Source: Methylobacterium persicinum
Lineage (GTDB): Bacteria > Pseudomonadota > Alphaproteobacteria > Rhizobiales > Beijerinckiaceae
DNA length: 64,000 bases
Assembly (NCBI RefSeq): GCF_022179525.1
Contig: NZ_BPQX01000020.1
Location: 1-64,000, forward strand
Direction: 5' to 3'
Made by a program: the position numbers and the translations under genes. Positions 37,243 through 46,217 of this stretch are shown here, in pieces; position 1 is the first letter of the stretch; every line of letters starts with the position of its first letter. The notes beneath the pieces were generated by a model. It searched no databases. It had not been told where the DNA came from and worked only from the letters and a program-made list of their open reading frames with translations.

Positions 37243-37923
37243 TTAAGCCGCCAAGCTCTCGAACAGGCCGCGGCCGTCCGTGCCGCCGATCAGGCCTTCC
37301 ACGAAATTCTCCGGATGCGGCATCATCCCGAGGACGTTGGCCTTCTCCGAATAGATCCCGGCGATGCTGTTCAGGGAGCCGTTGCGGTTGGCCGCGACGG
37401 TGATATGGCCGGCCTCGTCGCAGTAGCGGAAGGCGACCCGGCCCTCGCCCTCGATCCGGGCAAGGGTGTCGGCATCGGCGAAGTAGTTGCCCTCGCCGTG
37501 GGCGACGCAGACGTCGATCACCTGTCCCTGCGTGTAGGACCGGGTGAAGCGCGTGTCGGCGCGCTCGACCCGCAGGGTCTGCCGGTGGCAGATGAAGCGG
37601 CGGTCGACGTTGCGCATCAGCGCGCCGGGCAGAAGTCCCGACTCGCACAGGATCTGGAAGCCGTTGCAGATGCCGAGCACGAGGCCCCCCCGGGCCGCGT
37701 GGGCCCGCACCGCGTCCATGGCCGCCGCGCGGCCGGCGATGGCGCCGCAGCGCAGGTAATCCCCGTAGGAGAATCCCCCCGGCAGGACGGCGAGGTCGGT
37801 CCCCGGCGGCAACACCGTCTCGGCATGCCACACCATCGAGACCTTCGCCCCCGACAGCCGCAGCGCCCGCGCAACGTCCGCTTCGCGGTTCGACCCGGGG
37901 AAGACGACGATCGCGGCGTGCAT
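37243..37923 (-). CDS. purQ: Phosphoribosylformylglycinamidine synthase, glutaminase subunit
   Basis: A 226-aa class I glutamine amidotransferase. It releases ammonia from glutamine for the purine pathway step FGAR to FGAM, together with PurL (elsewhere) and PurS. Conserved text includes VVFPGSNREADVARAL, the nucleophile Cys in LGICNGFQILCESGLLPGAL and the C-terminal His/Glu region MMPHPENFVE. Its start touches the stop of purS with a 1-base overlap. Confidence 0.95.
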   Translation of the reverse strand: MHAAIVVFPGSNREADVARALRLSGAKVSMVWHAETVLPPGTDLAVLPGGFSYGDYLRCGAIAGRAAAMDAVRAHAARGGLVLGICNGFQILCESGLLPGALMRNVDRRFICHRQTLRVERADTRFTRSYTQGQVIDVCVAHGEGNYFADADTLARIEGEGRVAFRYCDEAGHITVAANRNGSLNSIAGIYSEKANVLGMMPHPENFVEGLIGGTDGRGLFESLAA

Positions 37924-38165
37924 CAGGCGATCTCGATCGCGTAATTCTCGACGACGGTGTTGGCGAGCAGCTTCTCGCAGGCCGCCTTCAGGGTCGCCTG
38001 CGCCGAGGCGGCGTCGGGCGTGGAGACCTCAAGGTCGAACACCTTGCCCTGGCGCACCCCCTCGATGCCGTTGATCCCAAGCGACTTCAGGGCGGCCTCG
38101 ATCGCCTTCCCCTGGGGATCCAGCACGCCGGTCTTCAGGGTGACGGTGATTCGGGCTTTCATCAC
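37923..38165 (-). CDS. purS: Phosphoribosylformylglycinamidine synthase subunit PurS
   Basis: An 80-aa subunit that couples PurQ to PurL in the multi-subunit FGAM synthase. Typical text: MKARITVTLKTGVLDPQGKA and GIEGVRQGKVFDLEV. First gene of the purSQ pair. Confidence 0.95.
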   Translation of the reverse strand: MMKARITVTLKTGVLDPQGKAIEAALKSLGINGIEGVRQGKVFDLEVSTPDAASAQATLKAACEKLLANTVVENYAIEIA

Positions 38166-38325
38166 TGTGTACTCACCGGTTGCCGAACGCGCACCGCGCT
38201 GGCGACATCGAAGATGTGATCGGCGATCCTTAGAGCAGCCGGAACACCTTGTCGAACGCTCTCAAGCATCGTGATCCGGTCCGCAAGACGGCCCGGAACA
38301 TGGCAGCCTCAGGCCCTGCGCGGTC

Positions 38326-38556
38326 TCAGGATCGCCGGGGGGCGGACAGGGGTTCGATGCTCGTCGCCCGCCGCCAGAGCTGGACCATGATCCACACCGC
38401 GAACAGGCAGAAAAGCCCCATCAGCACATGGCCGACCCGATCCCCGAGATCGAACAGGCCGGCCAGCGCCCAGCCCGCTGCGATGGCCACGGCGAACACC
38501 TCCGTGCCCACCAGAACCATCATGCTCAGGATGGTGATCGCATTGCGTGCGTTCAC
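38326..38556 (-). CDS. Small membrane protein, 76 aa
   Basis: Two membrane helices (ITILSMMVLVGTEVFAVAIA and GHVLMGLFCLFAVWIMVQLW) joined by a short polar loop, with a basic C-terminal tail. The clean topology and Met start support coding. The family is not named; similar small proteins accompany respiratory or redox genes in this order. It lies between purS and the ActR regulator on the same strand. Confidence 0.6.
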   Translation of the reverse strand: MNARNAITILSMMVLVGTEVFAVAIAAGWALAGLFDLGDRVGHVLMGLFCLFAVWIMVQLWRRATSIEPLSAPRRS

Positions 38557-38652
38557 GGGTCACACCTTTTCCGCCCGGCGACCGGGCCCGCAAGGCGCCG
38601 TGCTAACCCAGGCCGGGGCGGCGGCGCAAGCGGCGCCACCGTCTCCCGCTGG

Positions 38653-39252
38653 TCAGCGCGGGGCGCGCTTGGCCAGGATGCGCTGGAGCGTCCGGCGGTG
38701 CATGTTGAGCCGTCGTGCCGTCTCGCTGACATTGCGACCGCACAACTCGTACACCCGCTGGATGTGCTCCCACCGCACCCGGTCGGCCGACATCGGATTC
38801 TCCGGCGGATCCGCCCGCTCGCCCGGCTGGGCCATGAGCGTACCGTGGATCTCGTCGGCGTCGGCCGGCTTGGCGAGGTAGTCGAACGCCCCGAGCTTCA
38901 CCGCCGTCACCGCCGTGGCGATGTTGCCGTAGCCCGTCAGGATGACCCCCCGGGCCTCCGGCCGGCGCTCCTTGAGCCGGGCGATGACGTCGAGGCCGTT
39001 GCCGTCGCCGAGCCGCATGTCGATGACGGCGAAGGCGGGGGCATGGGCTTCCACGGCGGACACGCCCTCGGCGACGCTCTCGGCCACCTGCACATGATAG
39101 CCACGGCTCTCCATGGCCCGGGCGAGGCGGGTCGAGAACGGCTTGTCGTCGTCCACGATCAGCAAGCTGCGATCCGAGAAAGCGGCGAGCGGATCAGCGT
39201 CGTTCAATATCACGGCCTCGGAGGCCGGAGCAGTCCCGGATTGCGTGAGCAT
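38653..39252 (-). CDS. actR: ActR/RegA-type redox response regulator
   Basis: A 199-aa two-component regulator of the RegA/PrrA/ActR family. The receiver (about 28-145) has the acidic pocket Asp34-Asp35 and phospho-acceptor Asp78 (FAVIDMRLGDGNG), then a short proline-containing linker and a Fis-type helix-turn-helix (CGRNVSETARRLNMHRRTLQ) nearly invariant in the family. Its N-terminus is about 15-20 residues longer than usual. It is encoded just after its kinase. Orthologues control carbon and nitrogen fixation, respiration and other redox-linked genes. Confidence 0.9.
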   Translation of the reverse strand: MLTQSGTAPASEAVILNDADPLAAFSDRSLLIVDDDKPFSTRLARAMESRGYHVQVAESVAEGVSAVEAHAPAFAVIDMRLGDGNGLDVIARLKERRPEARGVILTGYGNIATAVTAVKLGAFDYLAKPADADEIHGTLMAQPGERADPPENPMSADRVRWEHIQRVYELCGRNVSETARRLNMHRRTLQRILAKRAPR

Positions 39253-39288
39253 CGGGAACTCCTTTCGATGATGTCTTCTCTGAGTTCT

Positions 39289-40698
39289 CTATATAGGCAC
39301 GATGTCGCGTGACGGCAGGGGCGTGGAACCGCTTATCTCGGGTGAATGTCGCGGAACGGCGCCGCGCTCGAAGATGTGACGGGCCCAGGAAACCCGCACG
39401 ATCGCGCCGTGCTGTTCCTGCCCGAGGGCGTTCGAGAGGGTGATCTGCGCGCCGGAGCGCTCGATCAGCGTCTTGGCGATGAACAGCCCGAGGCCGAGGC
39501 CCACCGTGGCCGTGCCCCCGGGCTGGGATTGCTCGGCGCTGCGCGTCGTGACGTAGGGCTCCCCGGCCCGGAGGAGCACCTCCGCCGAGAAGCCCGGCCC
39601 GTCGTCGCGGATCTCGATCCAGACCCGCTCGTGGTTCCAATGGCCCTCGATGGAGACCCGCGTCTCGGCGAAATCCGCCGCGTTGTCGAGGATGTTGCCG
39701 AGGCCGAACATCACCCCGGGGTTCCGGCGGCAGGACGGCTCCGGCCCCTCCCCCCGGCAGGACGCGTCGATCACCACGCCCAGGGCCCTCTGGGGGGCGA
39801 CGAGTTCCTCGACGAGGTGGCTGAACGTCACCGTGGTGAGGAATCCGCCCCCGTCCCCGTCGCCATCCCCATCGCCGTCCAGGGAGGTGAGCTTGCCGAG
39901 GATGCTCCGGCAGCGGTCCACCTGCTCCCGGAGCAGGGCGAGGTCCTCGGCGACGGCGGGGGAGGCGTCGGGCCCGATCTGGCGGATCAGTTCCTTGGAC
40001 ACGACCATGATCGTGCCGAGGGGCGTACCGAGTTCGTGCGCGGCGGCGGCGGCGAGCCCGTCGAGCTGCGACAGGTGCTGCTCCCGGGCCAGGACCAGTT
40101 CGGTGGCGGCCAGCGCCTGGGCGAGCAGGCGTGCCTCCTCCGCCACCCGCCACGCGTAGACGCCGGTGAAGGCCGTGCCGAGGAGGATCGCCGTCCAGAC
40201 CCCCGAGACGTAGAGGAAGGGGAGTTCGATCCGGCCGTCGGCGAACCAGGGCAGCGGCCGGTGGACCAGGGCCAGCAGGGTGGCGAGGCCGATGGCGAGG
40301 AGCCCCAGTGCCAGGGTCCGCTCCGGGGGCAACGCCGTCGCCGAGATCAGCACCGGGGCGAGGAAGAGGAGCGAGAACGGGTTCTGCAACCCGCCCGTGA
40401 GGAACAGCAGGGCGGCGAGCTGCACGATGTCGAAGGCGAGCAGCAGGGCCGCCGAATCGGCGTTCAGGCGGTAGCTCGCCGGGAAGCGGATGCGCAGGGC
40501 AAGGTTCAGCCACGACGAGGCGGCGATCACGAGGAAGCACCAGCCGAAGGGCAGGTTCAGGCCCAGCCCGAACTGCGCCCCCACCACGGCCGCGCTCTGC
40601 CCGGTGATGGCGAGCCAGCGCAGCCTGACGAACGTGTCGAGGCGAAGCTGTCGCGCCCGGCCGTCGAGTCCCGACAATCGCTCCTGGATCGTATGCAT
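39289..40698 (-). CDS. actS: ActS/RegB-type redox sensor histidine kinase
   Basis: A 469-aa membrane kinase. Six helices cover about 25-185 and include the quinone-sensing loop GGLQNPFS. The H-box has His221 (AAAHELGTPLG), and the redox-active Cys263 (VDRCRSIL) sits where RegB has Cys265. The ATPase domain follows (NILDNAADFA, GLGLGLFIAKTLIERSGA). Just after the Cys helix a run of Asp-Gly repeats (DGDGDGDGDGG, near 272-282) interrupts the usual linker. It phosphorylates ActR, whose gene starts about 36 bp downstream. Confidence 0.9.
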   Translation of the reverse strand: MHTIQERLSGLDGRARQLRLDTFVRLRWLAITGQSAAVVGAQFGLGLNLPFGWCFLVIAASSWLNLALRIRFPASYRLNADSAALLLAFDIVQLAALLFLTGGLQNPFSLLFLAPVLISATALPPERTLALGLLAIGLATLLALVHRPLPWFADGRIELPFLYVSGVWTAILLGTAFTGVYAWRVAEEARLLAQALAATELVLAREQHLSQLDGLAAAAAHELGTPLGTIMVVSKELIRQIGPDASPAVAEDLALLREQVDRCRSILGKLTSLDGDGDGDGDGGGFLTTVTFSHLVEELVAPQRALGVVIDASCRGEGPEPSCRRNPGVMFGLGNILDNAADFAETRVSIEGHWNHERVWIEIRDDGPGFSAEVLLRAGEPYVTTRSAEQSQPGGTATVGLGLGLFIAKTLIERSGAQITLSNALGQEQHGAIVRVSWARHIFERGAVPRHSPEISGSTPLPSRDIVPI

Positions 40699-40831
40699 TG
40701 CCTGACTCTAGGGTGCGATCGGCAAAACTGAAATCATCCCGTGCGAAAACCACAGACGCGGCTCGTTCCCGTCGGCGGATCCTGGAGAAATCCGGGCGGC
40801 GGCGTTCATTCCCACGGCGTCCCCAAGGGCA

Positions 40832-40890
40832 GGCCGCTCTTGTGGCGGGCCGCTCTTGTGGAGGGCCGCTCTTGTGGAGGGCCGCTCTTG
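40832..40890 (+). repeat. 16-bp tandem repeat, nearly four copies
   Basis: The unit gggccgctcttgtgga is repeated at 40847, 40863 and partly at 40879, with a variant copy from 40832. It lies in the 343-bp gap between the divergent actS and phaZ genes, so it sits in the shared promoter region. No gene is seen in the gap. Confidence 0.85.
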
Positions 40891-41041
40891 GGCCAAGCGT
40901 CCGGCCCGGCGGATCGGGATCGCGCCCCCGGTCGTTGAAGTGACGCACTTCCTAACGTCGGGCGAATCTCCACTTCGCCTGGACGTGCGTCCTCTTCGCC
41001 GCCCCGTCGGCGGCGAACGGGATGCCACCAAGGAGACCGCC

Positions 41042-42322
41042 ATGCTGCTGGCTTACGGGATGTTCGAGGGCGCGCGAATGATGATGGCGCCGGCACGGCT
41101 GGCCGTCGACATCACGCGCCACAGCATGCAGAGCCCCGCCAATCCCCTGGCCTATTCCCCCTATGCCCGCTCCATCGCCGCGGGCTGCGAGATGTTCGAG
41201 CGCGTGACCCGGCGCTACGGCAAGCCGGCCTTCGGCTTCACCCACACCGTGGTGGAGGGGCAGAAGGTCCAGGTCACCGAGCGGGTGGTGTCGGAGCGGC
41301 CGTTCTGCCGATTGGTCGCCTTCGACCGGGCCTTCCTCACCCCTCCGACCGAGCCGCAGCCGAAGCTGCTGATCGTCGCGCCGATGTCGGGCCACTACGC
41401 CACGCTCCTGCGGGGCACCGTCGAGGCGATGCTCCCGAACCATCAGGTGTTCGTCACCGACTGGACGGATGCGCGGATGGTGCCGCTGCTTTCCGGGCCC
41501 TTCGACCTCGACAGCTACATCGACTACCTGCGCGATATGTTCGCCGAGCTCGGCCCCGACCTTCACGTCATGGCCGTGTGCCAGCCGGCGGTCCCGGTGA
41601 TGGCCGCCGTCGCGCTGATGGAGGCCGAGGACGAACCGCACGTCCCCTCCTCGATGACCCTCATGGGCGGCCCCATCGACACCCGCCGCTCGCCCACCGC
41701 CGTGAACTGCCTCGCCCAGGAACGCGGGCAGAAGTGGTTCGAGAAGAACACGATCAGCCTCGTGCCGCCGATCTATCCGGGGGCCCTGCGCCGGGTCTAT
41801 CCGGGCTTCCTGCAGCTTTCGGGGTTCATGGCGATGAACCTCGACCGGCACGTCACCGCCCATACCGACATGTTCGCGCATCTGGTGAAGGGCGACGGCG
41901 ATTCGGCCGAGAAGCACCGGGAGTTCTACGATGAGTACCTCGCGGTCATGGACCTCACCGCCGAGTACTACCTGCAGACGGTCGAGACGGTGTTCGTGAA
42001 CCACGACCTGCCGCGGGGGCGGATGACATCCCGCGGGGTGCGGGTCGATCCCGCCGCCATCCGCCGCTGTGCCATCCTGGCGGTGGAGGGGGAGAACGAC
42101 GACATCTCCGGGGTCGGCCAGACCAAGGCGGCCCTCGACCTGACACCGAACCTGCCGGCCTCCCGCAAGGCCTACCACCTGCAGGAGGGCGTCGGGCATT
42201 ACGGCGTCTTCAACGGCTCGCGCTACCGCGCGGTCATTGCCCCGCGGATCGCGAGCTTCATCCGCGAGATGGGCACCGGGGCGAAGCAGTCCCGCCCGGC
42301 CTACCTGCGCAGCGTCGGCTGA
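41042..42322 (+). CDS. phaZ: Intracellular polyhydroxybutyrate depolymerase
   Basis: A 426-aa alpha/beta hydrolase that mobilises stored PHB granules. ATG 41042 follows AGGAGA; a longer frame from 40856 covers the tandem repeat and is rejected. The nucleophile is Cys180 in VCQPAVP, as in the intracellular i-PHB depolymerases that use Cys instead of Ser. The family's N-terminal text (ANPLAYSPYARSIAAGCEMF) and C-terminal His (EGVGHYGVFNGSRYR) are present. There is no signal peptide, as expected for an intracellular enzyme. It is divergent from actS. Confidence 0.9.
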   Translation: MLLAYGMFEGARMMMAPARLAVDITRHSMQSPANPLAYSPYARSIAAGCEMFERVTRRYGKPAFGFTHTVVEGQKVQVTERVVSERPFCRLVAFDRAFLTPPTEPQPKLLIVAPMSGHYATLLRGTVEAMLPNHQVFVTDWTDARMVPLLSGPFDLDSYIDYLRDMFAELGPDLHVMAVCQPAVPVMAAVALMEAEDEPHVPSSMTLMGGPIDTRRSPTAVNCLAQERGQKWFEKNTISLVPPIYPGALRRVYPGFLQLSGFMAMNLDRHVTAHTDMFAHLVKGDGDSAEKHREFYDEYLAVMDLTAEYYLQTVETVFVNHDLPRGRMTSRGVRVDPAAIRRCAILAVEGENDDISGVGQTKAALDLTPNLPASRKAYHLQEGVGHYGVFNGSRYRAVIAPRIASFIREMGTGAKQSRPAYLRSVG

Positions 42323-42334
42323 GGCGGGGCGGCC

Positions 42335-42547
42335 TCAGGCCGCCTTGGCCTGCACCACCGCTCGGGGTCCGAACAGGGCCTGGTACAGGGCGCCGGGCGT
42401 CCGCGAGCGGCCATCGCCGTCGATGATCGCCACCTCGGAGCGGCCGGCGGCGACGAGGCTCATGGCCTGATCGAGGGCCGATAGCAGCGAGGCATGACGA
42501 TGGTCGCGGCGGCCGGCGGCGCAGCGGGCGGTGACGATGTAATTCAC
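42335..42547 (-). CDS. Small hypothetical protein, 70 aa
   Basis: A small alpha/beta-looking protein (MNYIVTARCAAGRRDHRH, LLSALDQAMSLVAAGRSEVA, IIDGDGRSRTPGALYQALFG). It is convergent with phaZ, ending 12 bp from it. Not recognised. Coding is supported by the regular composition and Met start. Confidence 0.5.
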   Translation of the reverse strand: MNYIVTARCAAGRRDHRHASLLSALDQAMSLVAAGRSEVAIIDGDGRSRTPGALYQALFGPRAVVQAKAA

Positions 42548-42723
42548 GGGTTGCGATCCTGGGACGTCCGGCCCCGCGCTGGGGCATACGGCACCGTCTC
42601 AGTGCCCAGCAATAACGGCCACCTGTTGATTGAATGTTGTCTATCGCAAGAATTCGTTGACGATCACGCCAATTTGAATTGTACATAAACTTTTGGTGCG
42701 TTCCGCGCACTGTCGAGGGCGAC

Positions 42724-42757
42724 CATCCCCTCTCCCCGCCTGCGGGGAGAGGGGATG
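42724..42757. terminator. Strong hairpin downstream of the SDR gene
   Basis: A perfect 14-bp stem (catcccctctcccc / ggggagaggggatg) around gcctgc lies just beyond the SDR stop. No T-run follows, so it is either a repeat-derived terminator or a plain copy of the ctccccgcctgcggggag repeat seen also near 33487. Confidence 0.5.
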
Positions 42758-42762
42758 CAGCC

Positions 42763-43545
42763 CTAACGCCCGCCGCCCCGCAGGGCCGGGAGCCCGATCC
42801 CGGTGGCCTCGAAACCCCCGTCGACCGCCACGACCTGACCGGTGACGTATCCGGCACGCTCAGAGCACAGGAACACGATCACGTTCGCCAGCTCGCTCTC
42901 CAGCCCGTAGCGGGCCAGCGGCACGGCGTCGTGGTAGGCGGCGCGGATTTCCGGGCTGTGGACCGCCTGGGCCATGGCCGTGTCCACCGGGCCGGGGGCG
43001 ACGGCGTTCACGCGGATGCCGTGCTGGGCGAGTTCGATGGCCTGCTGCTTCGTGAGCTGGGCGAGGCCGGCCTTGCTGGTGCCGTAGGCGACCCGGAGCG
43101 TCGAGGCGCGCAGCCCCGAGATGGAGGTGATGTTCACCACCGCCCCGCCGCCGCCCGCGGCCATGACGGGCGCGGCGGCCTGGGTGCAGAGGAACGGGCC
43201 GGAGAGATTCACCGCGAGCACCTTCGACCAATCCTCGAAGGTGGTCTCGAGCAGGGGCTTGAAGATCGCGATGCCGGCATTGTTCACTAGGGCGTCGAGG
43301 CGGCCGAACCGGTCCACGACCTGCTGCACGGCGGCCTTCACCTGCGCCGGGTCGGACACGTCGGCGGTGATCGCCAGGGTCGTCTCGGGCTGGGCGAGGC
43401 GGGAGACCGTCGCCTGCAAATTCGCCCCGTCGATGTCGAGGAGGGCGACCCGCCAGCCGTCTTCCAGAAACCGCTCCGCCGTGGCGAGGCCGATGCCCCG
43501 CGCCGCGCCCGTCACGAGGGCGGTCCGTCCCTGGGTGTCCTGCAC
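42763..43545 (-). CDS. SDR family oxidoreductase
   Basis: A 260-aa classical short-chain dehydrogenase. The NAD(P)-binding motif is TGAARGIGLA, followed by NNAG and the catalytic Ser...Tyr-x3-Lys (SISGLRASTLRVAYGTSKAG). Asp at the end of strand 2 (VALLDID) favours NAD+ over NADP+. The substrate cannot be told. It follows murU by 42 bp on the same strand and may be cotranscribed. Confidence 0.85.
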   Translation of the reverse strand: MQDTQGRTALVTGAARGIGLATAERFLEDGWRVALLDIDGANLQATVSRLAQPETTLAITADVSDPAQVKAAVQQVVDRFGRLDALVNNAGIAIFKPLLETTFEDWSKVLAVNLSGPFLCTQAAAPVMAAGGGGAVVNITSISGLRASTLRVAYGTSKAGLAQLTKQQAIELAQHGIRVNAVAPGPVDTAMAQAVHSPEIRAAYHDAVPLARYGLESELANVIVFLCSERAGYVTGQVVAVDGGFEATGIGLPALRGGGR

Positions 43546-43587
43546 GGTGCGATCTCCTTCGCGTGGTGGGCCGGCCGGCCCTTGAAC

Positions 43588-44337
43588 TCAGAGGATGCGG
43601 GCGCTCGCCTGCACCCGCTCCTCGGCGGCGCGGATCGCCTCCGGCGTGCCGACATGCAGCCACTGGCCGTCGAGGCGCATGCCGGAGAGCCGCCCGGCGG
43701 CGATGGCCTTGTCGAACAGGAGGTTGAGGGAGAACGACCCCTCCGGCGTGTCGGCGAACAGGGACGGCGTCAGGATCGCGACGCCCGCGTAGATGAAGGG
43801 CGCCACCTTGCGCTCGCCGCGCCGCTCCAGGCACCCGTCGGCCTCCATCAGGAAGTCGCCCGCGCCCTCGTAGCCGAGGCTCGTCGTGGTGGGCGCGACG
43901 AGGAGGAGCGCGTCCATCCGCGCCCCGTCCCAGCCGGCGATCAGGCGCGCGAGGTTCGGCGCCGGGCCTTCGAGCCAGAACGAATCAGAGTTCATCACCA
44001 CGAAGGGCGCGTCGCCCAGCAGGGGGAGGGCCTTCCGGATGCCGCCGCCGGTCTCGAGCAGGGCCTCGCGCTCGTCGGAGATCGTGATCCGCGGCGCCCC
44101 GGACCGGTGGGCGAGGTGGCCTTCGATCAGGTCGGGGAGCCAGTGGACGTTCACCACCGCCTCGGTGAGGCCGGCCTCGGCCGCCCGGTCGAGGGCGTGA
44201 TCGAGGAGGGCCTTGCCCGCGACCTCCACCAAAGGCTTGGGGACGGTCGCCGTCACCGGCCGCATGCGCTTCCCCAGCCCGGCGGCGAGGACGAAGGCGC
44301 GGGTGATGCCCTGCGGGTTCGGGGAGGCGTCGCTCAT
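43588..44337 (-). CDS. murU: N-acetylmuramate-1-phosphate uridylyltransferase
   Basis: A 249-aa nucleotidyltransferase of the MurU type. It makes UDP-MurNAc from MurNAc-1-phosphate in the fosfomycin-bypassing cell-wall recycling pathway. The signature LAAGLGKRMRPVTATVPKPL is at the N-terminus, with the metal Asp in FVVMNSDSFW. It lies directly behind the TsaE-AmgK gene, and AmgK provides its substrate. Length is normal. Confidence 0.85.
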   Translation of the reverse strand: MSDASPNPQGITRAFVLAAGLGKRMRPVTATVPKPLVEVAGKALLDHALDRAAEAGLTEAVVNVHWLPDLIEGHLAHRSGAPRITISDEREALLETGGGIRKALPLLGDAPFVVMNSDSFWLEGPAPNLARLIAGWDGARMDALLLVAPTTTSLGYEGAGDFLMEADGCLERRGERKVAPFIYAGVAILTPSLFADTPEGSFSLNLLFDKAIAAGRLSGMRLDGQWLHVGTPEAIRAAEERVQASARIL

Positions 44338-44376
44338 GGGCTCAGGCGGGCTCGCGGCGGAAGATCGGGGGCGAGA

Positions 44377-45966
44377 TCAGGGCGCGGGAGACTCGGCGAC
44401 GAGGCCGGGCAGGTGCTGCGCATGCCAGTCCCGCAGGGGGGCGAGGGCGGGATGGGCGAGGTTGCGGGCGAGGTAGCCCTCGATCCGTGGCAGGTGGGCG
44501 AGATAGCTGGGCTTGCCGTCCCGCCGGTCGAGGCGGGCGAAGATACCGAGGATCTTCGTCGCCCGCTGGGCGGCGAGGAGGGCGTAGGCCGTGGCGAAGG
44601 CGCCCATGTCGAAATTCGGGTCCCGGGCCCGGCGCTCGCGGACGTAGAGGCCGAGCAGCCTCAGCTCGAAATCGGCGCTGGCATCGACCCGGGCATCCTG
44701 CAGCAGGGAGGCCACGTCGTAGGCGGGATGCCCCATCACCGCGTCCTGGAAGTCGATGACCCCGACCCGCTCCAGCCCCTCGCGGGTCGGCAGCCAGATC
44801 AGGTTGGGGGAATGGTAGTCGCGCAGGGTCCAGGTCGGTCGGGCGGGCATGGCCCCATCCAGGGCCTCTCGCCACAGGGCGACGAACGCCGCGCGCGCCT
44901 CGTCGGTGAGGGTCACGCCGCGGATCGCAGGCGCGTACCATTCGGGCAGGAGCTCCGCCTCGAACAGCAGGGCGTCCTTGTCGTAGGCGGGGATGACGTG
45001 GTCGATCCCCGCGGCCACCGGCAGCACGGCGGGCAGGTCGGTGGCGTGGAGCTTGGCGAGGAGGCGCACCGCCTCGGCGTAGCGCTCCGGCCGGGGCGCC
45101 CCGGCCTCGACCACGGGCTCGGTGCCGAGGTCCTCCAGGATCAGGAGGCCCTCCGCGAGATCCTCGCCGTAGATCTTCGGCGCCGAGAAGCCGAGCGCCC
45201 GGAGTCCCCGGTCGAGGGCTACGAAGGCGTGGACGCTCTCGGCGAGGTGGACGATGGCCGAATAGGGCTTGCCGTCGCGCACCGGCGGCCCGTCGGACCG
45301 GGCCGGGGAGATCATCAGCACCGCGGTGGTGCCGTCGGGCTTGCGCAGGCGCTCATAGGCCCGGGACGAGGCGTCCCCCTGCATCAGGATGCGTTCGGCG
45401 TCGTCCCAGCCGGCCCGGGCGAGGAGCTTGCGCACCGCCCTCGCCCGGTCGATCCGGGCGCGCATGCCGCCGAACCCCTCGATCCGGGCGAACCGCGAGC
45501 CCTCGCCGAATTCCGGCCGCAGGGAGAGGGTCACGGCCAGGAGCGGCCCGTCATGGGGCGGCATCTTCTCCGGCCACTCGATCAGGGTGATCGCCCCTTC
45601 GGCCATCTCCTCGAAGCCGAGTTCGGTGAGATCGTCCGCATCGCGCAGGCGGTAGAGGTCGGCGTGGACGACGGAGCGGCCGTCGCGGGCCGTGTAGGGC
45701 TGGATGAGCGTGAAGGTCGGGCTCGGCACCTCGAGGCCGGGATCGCCCGTCAGTTCGCGGATGATCGCCCGGGCGAGGGTCGTCTTGCCGTCGCCGAGCC
45801 CCCCCGTGAGGGCCACCCGGTCCCCCGGCAGCAGGATCTCGCAGAGGAACAGGCCGAGATCCTCCGTGGCCGCCTCGTCGGGCAGCACGAATTCCCAGGC
45901 GGGGGCCGCTGGTGCCCCCTCCCCTCCTCCCTCGCGCACATCCTGTTCGTCGCCGGCCAAAACCAC
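44377..45966 (-). CDS. TsaE-AmgK fusion: tRNA t6A ATPase plus amino-sugar kinase
   Basis: About 529 aa from GTG 45966. The start is uncertain: the frame is open to 46215, but that part reads as non-coding and overlaps the cyanase promoter. Residues about 25-165 are TsaE, with Walker A GGLGDGKTTLARA, the ATPase that helps make the tRNA t6A37 modification. Residues about 185-525 are an APH-type kinase like AmgK (N-acetylmuramate/N-acetylglucosamine anomeric kinase), with the catalytic loop TLRDYHSPNLIW and metal Asp in VIDFQDAVMGHPAYD. Such TsaE-phosphotransferase fusions are known in alphaproteobacteria. The murU gene follows at 44337, making a recycling operon. Confidence 0.85.
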   Translation of the reverse strand: MVLAGDEQDVREGGGEGAPAAPAWEFVLPDEAATEDLGLFLCEILLPGDRVALTGGLGDGKTTLARAIIRELTGDPGLEVPSPTFTLIQPYTARDGRSVVHADLYRLRDADDLTELGFEEMAEGAITLIEWPEKMPPHDGPLLAVTLSLRPEFGEGSRFARIEGFGGMRARIDRARAVRKLLARAGWDDAERILMQGDASSRAYERLRKPDGTTAVLMISPARSDGPPVRDGKPYSAIVHLAESVHAFVALDRGLRALGFSAPKIYGEDLAEGLLILEDLGTEPVVEAGAPRPERYAEAVRLLAKLHATDLPAVLPVAAGIDHVIPAYDKDALLFEAELLPEWYAPAIRGVTLTDEARAAFVALWREALDGAMPARPTWTLRDYHSPNLIWLPTREGLERVGVIDFQDAVMGHPAYDVASLLQDARVDASADFELRLLGLYVRERRARDPNFDMGAFATAYALLAAQRATKILGIFARLDRRDGKPSYLAHLPRIEGYLARNLAHPALAPLRDWHAQHLPGLVAESPAP

Positions 45967-46217
45967 CTCCGCGAGCCTTGGCGCATGGTCCGTAAAGCGG
46001 TGACCGATGCAAGTCTTATCCCGCCCAATCCCATCCCCCCGGCGTCTAACTCCGCCGGGCGGTGCAGGGAAACCACGCTCCCCGCCGTTCCGGTGCAGCG
46101 GGCGGGCAGACCCGGTCCCACCCGCGCCGTCAACGACCCATGGCACACGGTTTGCCAAAGCGGCACGCCATGATGTCGGGCTCGGGACAGCGGTCCGGCA
46201 TGGCGCGGAGGACAAAG

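Noticed and set aside
42335-42350. Intrinsic terminator between phaZ and the 70-aa gene (ggcggcctcaggccgcc)
   Set aside because: The hairpin overlaps the coding end of the minus-strand gene and has no T-run in either direction, so terminator function is not supported.
46007-46217. N-terminal extension of cyanase from 46062
   Set aside because: Cyanases start at the position of ATG 46218, which has a ribosome site; the extension overlaps the opposite-strand promoter region.
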